Assembly (NCBI GenBank): GCA_013214975.1
Contig: JABSPR010000019.1
Span: 28,078 to 48,702 of the forward strand
Direction of reading: 5' to 3'
Length of the DNA: 20,625 nucleotides
Source: Flavobacteriales bacterium
GTDB lineage: Bacteria; Bacteroidota; Bacteroidia; DT-38
In this document: piece after piece, positions 14,734-20,625 of the stretch
Position numbering within the stretch: the first letter of the stretch is position 1
Layout of the letters: each line of letters begins with the position of its first letter
The notes under the pieces: model-generated
Told to the model about the DNA's origin: nothing
Seen by the model: the letters and a program-made list of their open reading frames with translations, nothing else
Databases searched by the model: none
Position numbers and translations under genes: made by a program

Positions 14734-15555
14734 TTAAGATAAGACTTCTTCCGATGACATTACTCGATCGTAAAAATCAGAATACGCATCAATATAATCA
14801 TCACCCTGATGATCTAATACGGGTTTGCTCAATCCAGAAATAAACTTATCCATGTCCTTTCCGAGATCATCATTACCCTTAATAACAGCATCCGACATCT
14901 CGACTCCAATTCTATTTAAGTTCTCAAAAGATGGATCCTCAACCAATTTCAAGTCTTCTATTTTCACTTCATCGACTAAAGCTTTCTCTGCAAACTTTTT
15001 ATTCAATGAACCATCAAAGCCATCATTATAATCGGAGAATATCACTTTTGAGTTTTCAAAAATAGGATCATCTTTATATACTTTCTTAATGTATAAAGGA
15101 AGAAGTGCTGTCATCCAACCTTGACAGTGAATGATATCTGGAGCCCATCCCAACTTTCTCATAGACTCGGCTACTCCTCTACAGAAAAATATTGCTCTTT
15201 CATCATTATCCTTAAAAAACTTTCCTTTATCATCTTGCAAAGTGAATTTTCTCTGAAAGTAATCTTCATTATCAATAAAGTACACTTGAATTCTTTCTGG
15301 CTGTATAGACGCCACCTTGATAATTAATGGGTGATCCATATCATCAATAATGATATTCATACCTGACAATCGAATTACTTCATGCAATTGATGTCTTCGC
15401 TCGTTAATACACCCATATCTTGGCATGAAAATTCTTATTTCCTTACCCTTCTTTTTTATTCCTTGCGGAAGATTTCTAGCAATGTTAGAAATATTCGATT
15501 CCGGAACATATGGAGAGATTTCTTGCGATACAAATAACACTTTAGGCTTATCCAT
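14734..15555 (-). CDS. GT5-like glycogen/starch synthase N-terminal-domain protein, half-length and likely non-canonical
   Basis: This 273-residue protein matches only the N-terminal half of GT5 glycogen/starch synthases (family length about 470-500). Recognisable parts are VLFVSQEISPYVPESNISNI (7-26), MPRYGCINERRHQLHEVIRL (44-63), QVYFIDNEDYFQR and PDIIHCQGWMTALLPLYIKK (139-158). Canonical residues are changed. The ADP-glucose-binding KxGGL is absent (PESNISN in its place), HxHDW reads HCQGW (143-147) and the IHNLxYQG block reads SDYNDGFDG. The C-terminal GT-B half is missing, so ordinary glycogen synthesis is doubtful. It is nevertheless a conserved Bacteroidota form, usually auto-annotated as glycogen synthase. 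I chose ATG 15555 (MDKPKVLFVS); a TTG at 15582 would start inside the promoter. It heads the DUF4270-glmS unit. Confidence 0.82.
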   Translation of the reverse strand: MDKPKVLFVSQEISPYVPESNISNIARNLPQGIKKKGKEIRIFMPRYGCINERRHQLHEVIRLSGMNIIIDDMDHPLIIKVASIQPERIQVYFIDNEDYFQRKFTLQDDKGKFFKDNDERAIFFCRGVAESMRKLGWAPDIIHCQGWMTALLPLYIKKVYKDDPIFENSKVIFSDYNDGFDGSLNKKFAEKALVDEVKIEDLKLVEDPSFENLNRIGVEMSDAVIKGNDDLGKDMDKFISGLSKPVLDHQGDDYIDAYSDFYDRVMSSEEVLS

Positions 15556-15579
15556 AATAATAGTATGATATTTAGTGTA

Positions 15580-15610
15580 CAAAAGTACTGAAAAATGGCC
15601 ACATTTTCAA
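15580..15610 (-). promoter_or_regulatory. Promoter of the GT5-like / DUF4270 / glmS unit, with palindrome in the spacer
   Basis: On the minus strand TTG (15610-15608), a 20-bp spacer and TACTTTTG (15587-15580) match the Bacteroidota consensus. The predicted start is near 15574, about 19 nt before ATG 15555. Most of the spacer (15592-15607) is an inverted repeat, AAAATG-GCCA-CATTTT read on the plus strand, a possible operator. The rest of the 143-bp gap to panC shows no full box on the plus strand. Confidence 0.6.
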
Positions 15611-15698
15611 TAAATCCACTAGCTTTGTTTCGTTGGTAGGCTTTGAAGTCGAGCTATTTTCATCGAAAAACTAATACTAATTTTCATTCTCAGTTGCT

Positions 15699-16550
15699 AT
15701 GAAAATAATCTCATCTAAAGTCGAGCTCTTTGAATTTCTTCAAAGCTTGAAAGATGAAGATCGTAAAATCGGATTTATTCCAACAATGGGCGCAATACAC
15801 TTTGGGCACCTAGGGCTTGTTAAAAGGGCTTCAAGAGAAAATAACATAACCGTTTGCTCTATTTTTGTTAACCCTACTCAATTTGGAAATAAAGACGAGC
15901 TTAAAAAATATCCGAGGAATCTAGACCGCGATGCAGAATTACTTTCTAAGGCCAATTGTGACATTCTGTTCACTCCGCTTCAAGAAGATTTATACGACAG
16001 TGAAAATATTGAGGCTGAACTGAATTCTATTGAATTAAACAAAATAGACGAGACACTAGAAGGAGCAATTAAACCAAAACACTTTAAAGGAGTAGCGTTT
16101 ATTTTAGAGAAATTTTTCAGAATAATTGAGCCAGACTCAGCTTATTTTGGAAATAAAGATTTCCAACAGCTCCAAATAATTAGGTACTATGTAAAAGAGA
16201 ATAATATTCCTGTTAAAATTATTGGCTGCGATACGGTAAGAGAACAAAATGGCTTGGCAATTAGTTCACGTAACGAGAAACTAAGTTTAGAGGAAAAAAA
16301 CACAGCTGCAATAATTTATTCTTCGCTGGTAGAGTGCAAATCCATTTCAAAGAATCTATCTGTAAGCGATACCAAGAGCTTCGCAATAAATAGAATCAAT
16401 CAATTATCTGAATTGAACTGTGAGTACTTTGAAATAGTTGATTCCGAATCTTTTAAACCTCTTAAAAATTGGACAGATTCTAATACAATAATTGGGTGCA
16501 TTGCCGTTCAATTTAAAGGAATAAGATTGATAGATAACATTACCTTGTAG
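15699..16550 (+). CDS. panC: Pantoate-beta-alanine ligase (pantothenate synthetase)
   Basis: PanC joins pantoate and beta-alanine with ATP to give pantothenate, the precursor of coenzyme A. The 283-residue length is normal. Motifs: FIPTMGAIHFGHLGLV (27-41) with the nucleotide-binding H34 and H37, SIFVNPTQFG, EGAIKPKHFKGVAFIL (pantoate and ATP site), FGNKDFQQLQII, and VREQNGLAISSRN with the KMSKS-like SSRN. The ATG at 15699 is divergent from the GT5-like gene. The flippase-like gene follows after 16 nt. In many relatives panD (aspartate decarboxylase, source of beta-alanine) sits directly after panC; it is absent here. Confidence 0.95.
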   Translation: MKIISSKVELFEFLQSLKDEDRKIGFIPTMGAIHFGHLGLVKRASRENNITVCSIFVNPTQFGNKDELKKYPRNLDRDAELLSKANCDILFTPLQEDLYDSENIEAELNSIELNKIDETLEGAIKPKHFKGVAFILEKFFRIIEPDSAYFGNKDFQQLQIIRYYVKENNIPVKIIGCDTVREQNGLAISSRNEKLSLEEKNTAAIIYSSLVECKSISKNLSVSDTKSFAINRINQLSELNCEYFEIVDSESFKPLKNWTDSNTIIGCIAVQFKGIRLIDNITL

Positions 16551-16566
16551 GCTTAAATAATTATCC

Positions 16567-17598
16567 TTGAATTCAACAATAAAATCCATTCTTAAATTTA
16601 CCCTATCGCTTTCAATTGGACTGGGTATTTTATGGTGGATATCCAGAAAACTAGACATTGATAGACAACTAGAGGATCTTGCGAAAACTGATTTTTCTTG
16701 GATCTTGCTCTCATTGAGTATTGCTATCGCAAGTCATTGGAGCCGAGCTATTAGATGGAATATCTTATTAAAGCCACTGGGCTATTCGCCAAAGACATCA
16801 ACTACATTTTATGCCGTAATGGTTGGCTACTTGGCCAATTTAGCTTTACCAAGAATGGGAGAAGTAACCAGGTGTGGTATATTGAGCAAGCAAGAAAATA
16901 TCCCTTTAAATAAGGTATTAGGTAGTGTAATAGTAGAACGAGGATTTGACCTAATCTGCCTGATACTCTTAGCTATTTTCACAATTATTATTCAATCTCA
17001 ACTTCTCTATTCTTTTGTATCTGATTTATTTATCAAGAATCTAATTAACCCATTAACCAAATTGTTAGCTAATAATTATTTCATTATAATTATTGCTCTG
17101 GGAATACTCGTCAGCATCTTGGTGGCCGCATATATATTGTATATAAAGATTAAAACAGGTGATTCAAAGTGGGCCAAATATGCTAATAAAGTAAAAGTGC
17201 TTATCGATGGTTTCAAATCTGGTTTATTATCCATTTTAAAAATGGATAATAAAACAGGTTTTTTTCTACACACAGTACTTATTTGGCTTGGATACTACCT
17301 GATGGTATATGTATGTTTTTTTTCAACTCCGGCCGTTTCTGTTTTGGAATGGATCGATGGACTTACCGTTCTTGTTTTAGGTAGTTTTGGAATTGTGTTT
17401 CCCACACCAGGTGGCGTTGGCGCTTACCAATTGGTAGTACAAAGTTTGCTTACAGAGTTATATAGTATCAAATCCGAACCGGCAATGGTATTTGCAAACG
17501 TTGTTTGGTTCTCTCAAACAATAATGGTGATCATTGTTGGATTTCTAGCTTTAGCCAGACTTACTATTCTTGGAAGAAATAAGAATCAGAATGGCTAA
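16567..17598 (+). CDS. Flippase-like integral membrane protein (UPF0104 / lysylphosphatidylglycerol synthase TM family), TTG start
   Basis: A 343-residue multi-pass membrane protein of the UPF0104 family, which shares the membrane domain of lysylphosphatidylglycerol synthases and AglD-type proteins. About seven to eight hydrophobic segments are visible, including ILKFTLSLSIGLGILWW (8-24), WILLSLSIAIA and a long one near the centre. Family marks are RAIRWNILLKPLGY, GYLANLALPRMGEVTRC, VERGFDLI and the C-terminal PTPGGVGAYQ. The soluble lysyl-transferase domain is absent, so transport or flipping of a lipid-linked compound is more likely than lysylation; this is inference. The start is TTG 16567: TAA lies three codons upstream and no ATG precedes the first membrane segment. 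It starts 16 nt after panC and its stop overlaps the radA start by 8 bp. Confidence 0.87.
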   Translation: MNSTIKSILKFTLSLSIGLGILWWISRKLDIDRQLEDLAKTDFSWILLSLSIAIASHWSRAIRWNILLKPLGYSPKTSTTFYAVMVGYLANLALPRMGEVTRCGILSKQENIPLNKVLGSVIVERGFDLICLILLAIFTIIIQSQLLYSFVSDLFIKNLINPLTKLLANNYFIIIIALGILVSILVAAYILYIKIKTGDSKWAKYANKVKVLIDGFKSGLLSILKMDNKTGFFLHTVLIWLGYYLMVYVCFFSTPAVSVLEWIDGLTVLVLGSFGIVFPTPGGVGAYQLVVQSLLTELYSIKSEPAMVFANVVWFSQTIMVIIVGFLALARLTILGRNKNQNG

Positions 17599-18964
17599 AA
17601 TAAAGACCGCATTTTATTGTCAGAATTGCGGAACGCAGTCTCCTAAATGGATTGGGAAATGTACATCATGTAACGAATGGAATACTTACGTTGAAGAAGT
17701 AATGGAAAAAACTTCTGAAAACAGTAATGTGTTTGGTTCTAAAGCCAGTCAGAAAAACATTGCCCAACCTCTAGACGATATTACAATTACTGGAGACAGT
17801 AGAATTATCCTGAAAGACAAAGAACTCAACCGGGTACTTGGCGGAGGATTAGTAGAAGGCTCTATCGTTTTATTCGGAGGAGAACCTGGAATAGGAAAAT
17901 CAACTTTGCTTTTGCAACTAGCTCTTCAGAACGTGAACAGCAAAATACTTTATGTCTCAGGTGAAGAGAGTGAGCAGCAAATAAAAATGAGAGCAGAAAG
18001 AGTTGGAGAAACTAATTCAAACTGTTACATCCTGTGTGAAACATCTCTCGAAAACATCTTCAAGCAAATAGAAAATATTGAACCCAATATATTAATTATC
18101 GATTCTATTCAAACCACGCATACAACTATGGTTGAAGCATCGTCTGGAAGTGTTTCTCAAATACGGACTTGTGCTATAGAGTTGTTAAAATATGCCAAAA
18201 GTTGTTCCACTGCTGTATTCCTAATCGGTCATATTACCAAAGAAGGAAATATAGCTGGACCTAAAATCTTAGAACATATGGTCGATACAGTTCTTCATTT
18301 TGAAGGAGATCAAAATCATATTTACCGACTTTTGAGAACAACAAAAAACCGATTTGGTTCAACAAACGAATTAGGTATTTACGAAATGGTAAGCACCGGT
18401 TTAAACGAAGTAAATAATCCCTCTCGGATGCTTATAAGTGAGCGGGATGATCCAGTTAGTGGAACTTCTATTTCTGTTACCATAGAAGGGATGAGACCGT
18501 TGCTTATAGAAACACAAGCATTGGTTAGCTCTACGGCATATAGCTCTCCTCAGCGTTCGGCAAATGGTTTCGATCAGAAAAGATTGAACATGCTTTTAGC
18601 CGTATTAGAAAAAAGTTGTGGCTTTGATATGAGTCACAAGGATGTATTTCTAAATATTACGGGAGGAATTACAGTACATGACCCTGCTATCGATTTGGGT
18701 GTTGTATGTGCTTTACTTTCCTCCGCAGAAAGCATTTCTCTATCAAACAAAATATGCTTTGCAGGTGAAGTAGGATTATCTGGTGAAGTTAGACCGGTGA
18801 ATAGGGTGAATTTAAGAATATTGGAAGCTGACAAATTGGGTTTTGAGCAAATCTATATCTCAAAATATAACCAAACAGAAATAACCGCTTCCAAACTTAA
18901 AATTCAAATAGTTGAAGTAGACAAAATTGAAACTGTCTACAATTCTATTCTCAAAATGACTTAA
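17591..18964 (+). CDS. radA: DNA repair / recombination protein RadA (Sms)
   Basis: RadA is a RecA-like ATPase and helicase that processes branched recombination intermediates. The 457-residue protein has an N-terminal C4 zinc finger (C10-x2-C13, C24-x2-C27). Walker A is GGEPGIGKST with K103, and Walker B is ILIIDSIQT. The RadA-specific KNRFG motif is at 252-256. A C-terminal Lon-like domain holds NITGGITVHDPAIDLGVV. I chose ATG 17591 (MAKIKTAFYC), seven codons inside a longer open frame, because the zinc finger family begins there. That ATG lies in the ATGGCTAA overlap with the flippase-like gene, suggesting translational coupling. Its TAA shares the TTAA at 18961-18964 with the stop of the convergent OmpA-family gene. 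Confidence 0.96.
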   Translation: MAKIKTAFYCQNCGTQSPKWIGKCTSCNEWNTYVEEVMEKTSENSNVFGSKASQKNIAQPLDDITITGDSRIILKDKELNRVLGGGLVEGSIVLFGGEPGIGKSTLLLQLALQNVNSKILYVSGEESEQQIKMRAERVGETNSNCYILCETSLENIFKQIENIEPNILIIDSIQTTHTTMVEASSGSVSQIRTCAIELLKYAKSCSTAVFLIGHITKEGNIAGPKILEHMVDTVLHFEGDQNHIYRLLRTTKNRFGSTNELGIYEMVSTGLNEVNNPSRMLISERDDPVSGTSISVTIEGMRPLLIETQALVSSTAYSSPQRSANGFDQKRLNMLLAVLEKSCGFDMSHKDVFLNITGGITVHDPAIDLGVVCALLSSAESISLSNKICFAGEVGLSGEVRPVNRVNLRILEADKLGFEQIYISKYNQTEITASKLKIQIVEVDKIETVYNSILKMT

Positions 18965-19971
18965 TTCGTTCCTAAGATTTCGAACAGCTCATCTAATTTA
19001 GGAGTTAATATTATCTCCGTTCTTCTGTTCTTTTTTCTCCCTTCAACCGTATTTGTAATATCAAGTGGAAGGAATTCTCCTCTACCTGCAGGGGTTAATC
19101 TATTCGCATCAATTTCACCATTAGCCAAAAGAATTTTTACAATCGACGTTGCCCTAATCACACTCAGATCCCAATTATCTTTATAAGCTCCTTTGCCGCT
19201 TAATGGGACATTATCCGTATGTCCTTCGATCAGTACATTCACTTCCTTATTCTTACCCAATACTACGGCCAACTTGCTCAACGCCTCAACACCTTTTGGG
19301 TCTACGCTAATACTTCCAGATGCGAAGAGTAAGCTTTCATCTAACGAAACATAAACCTTTCCATTTTTCTGTGTTATCGTTAATCCATTATTCTCTAAAC
19401 CTAATAAGGCCGCCGACACTTTAGATTTTAAAGCAATTACAGTAGAATCTTTACTATTCAATATTTGCTGCAGCTCTGCGACCTTAATTTCCCGTTCTTC
19501 CAAATCCATTTTGGTTCTTTCTAGATCAATTTTCTTACTATTAAGATCTCTTTCTAAAATTTTTAATCGATCTTCTTGCTCCTGAAGACTTCTTTCTTTC
19601 CCATCCAATTCTTTTAAAAGCATTTTATTCTCGCCCTTATCCCCAGATACTAGTTGCGCATTCTTCTTTAATAAATCTGCATAAATACTTTTATACCCCC
19701 CACTCTCCTCCGTAATCTTTCGCTGCTCAGATCTTATATTTGCCGTATCCGTCTGTAGTGCTTTGTTCTTCCTTTTTAGTTTCTCAATTGTAGCATTTTG
19801 CTCATTTCTAACTGAATTCAGTTCTTCATTTTCTGCTTTCAAGGCGCTCCATTCTCTCGTAACATCCTGAGACTTTGCCTTTAACTCTTCATATTTTTTC
19901 ACAGGAATACAACCAATAATAAAAAACAATACCATGGCCGATAACAGTACAATGTGATTTTTAAAATTCAT
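18961..19971 (-). CDS. OmpA-family lipoprotein with long coiled coil
   Basis: This 336-residue outer-membrane lipoprotein probably anchors the membrane to peptidoglycan. The signal peptide ends FFIIGC, giving lipidated C21. The following IPVKKYEE lacks acidic residues, so the protein should stay on the periplasmic side. Residues about 25-185 are a long heptad-rich coiled coil (many E, K, L, N). The OmpA/MotB domain covers about 205-325 and shows LLFASGSISVDPKGVEALSKL, IEGHTDNVPL (D253), NWDLSVIRATSIV and GRKKNRRTEI, the usual diaminopimelate-binding positions. There is no OmpA beta-barrel. A TACCTTTG box lies upstream at 20016-20023. Its stop codon overlaps that of convergent radA. The substrate and partner proteins are unknown. 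Confidence 0.9.
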   Translation of the reverse strand: MNFKNHIVLLSAMVLFFIIGCIPVKKYEELKAKSQDVTREWSALKAENEELNSVRNEQNATIEKLKRKNKALQTDTANIRSEQRKITEESGGYKSIYADLLKKNAQLVSGDKGENKMLLKELDGKERSLQEQEDRLKILERDLNSKKIDLERTKMDLEEREIKVAELQQILNSKDSTVIALKSKVSAALLGLENNGLTITQKNGKVYVSLDESLLFASGSISVDPKGVEALSKLAVVLGKNKEVNVLIEGHTDNVPLSGKGAYKDNWDLSVIRATSIVKILLANGEIDANRLTPAGRGEFLPLDITNTVEGRKKNRRTEIILTPKLDELFEILGTN

Positions 19972-20015
19972 TTCCTCTTAATTGTGCTTTTGTGAAACTA
20001 AATATAACAACTGTT

Positions 20016-20023
20016 CAAAGGTA
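20016..20023 (-). promoter_or_regulatory. -7 box (TACCTTTG) for the OmpA-family lipoprotein gene
   Basis: On the minus strand TACCTTTG is a full TAnnTTTG match, placing the start near 20011 and leaving a leader of about 40 nt. No TTG was found at the usual upstream spacing. AGAGGA lies just before the ATG at 19971, which could be a rare Shine-Dalgarno-like element here. Confidence 0.5.
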
Positions 20024-20068
20024 GTAACAATTTCAAATCCGTACCGTAATTTTATTAAACACCAGTTT

Positions 20069-20625
20069 ATGAAAGCACTTAACTCATTATGGTTAACAGA
20101 AAAGCACATTGACTTTGAATACAAACAATATGTTCTTCTTAGTTATCTACAAAATGTCGAAAAGAAATTTACAGCTAATAAACTTTACCCGGTACTTGAC
20201 GATTTACTTGCTCTCTATAAAGAACTAAAAGATATAAAATCGATTAAAGCCAATATTCAAAATCAATTTCCCAAAAGGCTATTGCACGTTGATAGTCACA
20301 ATTTAATCTTGCAATACAAAAGGCTATTCGAAGATGGAAATATTCTCAAGGAAATGGATCGAATCATCAACTTCTCTCTTCCAAAATTTGCAGAATATAT
20401 TTCTTACGGCGAAGAAATTCGTGCTCTCTTAGAAAGCAAAATAGACTTATCACCAATTGGGATACTTCCACTTTATAAAGATGAGGGCTATTTATTTTTA
20501 CAAGACGATGCCATCAAGAAAACAAAAGTCTATGAATACTCCATTACTATTTTCGAAAACTCTTCCGTAAAGTATAAAGGAATTAGAACTAACTATGTTG
20601 CGTGGTATCCATTGAGTATTTCAAA
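20069..20625 (+). CDS. Unrecognised protein, N-terminal 185 residues (cut by window edge)
   Basis: An open frame runs from ATG 20069 to the window edge without a stop. The visible protein begins MKALNSLWLTEKHIDFEYKQ. It is mixed charged and hydrophobic, without a signal peptide or an obvious membrane segment, and the first 120 residues look helical (NVEKKFTANKLYPVLDDLLA). It then turns more beta-like (EYSITIFENSSVKYKGIR). Codon use looks like that of its neighbours. I do not recognise a catalytic motif. The gene is divergent from the OmpA-family lipoprotein with 97 bp between start codons. I found no full TAnnTTTG box for it in that gap. It is very likely a real gene, but its function cannot be stated. 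Confidence 0.75.
   Translation, partial: MKALNSLWLTEKHIDFEYKQYVLLSYLQNVEKKFTANKLYPVLDDLLALYKELKDIKSIKANIQNQFPKRLLHVDSHNLILQYKRLFEDGNILKEMDRIINFSLPKFAEYISYGEEIRALLESKIDLSPIGILPLYKDEGYLFLQDDAIKKTKVYEYSITIFENSSVKYKGIRTNYVAWYPLSIS

Noticed and set aside
15556..15582. Longer GT5-like protein from a TTG at 15582
   Set aside because: It would begin at the -7 box TACTTTTG, upstream of the predicted transcription start, and MDKPKVLFVS is the family-like N-terminus.
1..20625. Mobile element, prophage, CRISPR array, toxin-antitoxin or defence island
   Set aside because: No transposase, integrase, regular repeats or defence-type genes are present; gene content and composition look uniformly core.

Overview
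The window is an AT-rich stretch of chromosome from a member of the Bacteroidota, probably the Flavobacteriales or a close relative. Evidence: Bacteroidota-type promoter boxes (TAnnTTTG, several with an upstream TTG), a secreted protein with a type IX secretion C-terminal sorting domain, and the clade-typical families DUF3109 and DUF4270. Further evidence is the half-length GT5 'starch synthase', a single-chain glycyl-tRNA synthetase and the near absence of Shine-Dalgarno sequences. Almost all genes are core housekeeping genes. I see no mobile element, rRNA, CRISPR array or integrated phage, and no stretch over about 300 bases without a gene.

Layout. 1-2726 (minus): a DUF3109 cysteine-rich protein, hemA (TTG start) and hemC (cut by the window edge) form a tetrapyrrole cluster. 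A perfect TGTGA-N6-TCACA palindrome sits just before hemA. 2727-2771 is a 45-bp divergent promoter region with two facing TAnnTTTG boxes, each ending 4 nt before an ATG. 2772-4307 (plus): glycyl-tRNA synthetase. 4299-6036 (minus): a type IX-secreted protein followed by a phosphoethanolamine-N-methyltransferase-like enzyme, probably one transcript. 6145-8347 (minus): prs-rplY-pth operon (PRPP synthase, ribosomal protein bL25, peptidyl-tRNA hydrolase). 8508-8640 (plus): tRNA-Leu(CAA) with its own promoter and a strong terminator. 8677-11434 (plus): dCMP deaminase, S41 C-terminal processing protease and a Mn-type superoxide dismutase with a terminator. 11495-15555 (minus): a GT5-like protein, a DUF4270 lipoprotein and glmS in one tight unit. 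15699-18964 (plus): panC, a flippase-like membrane protein and radA, tightly packed. 18961-19971 (minus): an OmpA-family lipoprotein with a long coiled coil. 20069-20625 (plus): the start of an unrecognised protein.

How the genes fit together. HemA and HemC supply early heme synthesis. Prs makes PRPP; bL25, Pth, GlyRS and tRNA-Leu serve translation; dCMP deaminase feeds dTMP synthesis; RadA serves recombination. GlmS makes glucosamine-6-phosphate for the envelope and is co-transcribed with a predicted surface lipoprotein and a GT5-like half-enzyme whose roles are unknown. That trio is the best candidate here for an undescribed function.

The most interesting regulatory signals are the CRP/FNR-like site before hemA, the back-to-back leaderless promoters at 2731-2767, and short stem-loops placed right at the predicted 5' ends of prs and the type IX cargo transcript. 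All calls come from reading the sequence; no database search was run.
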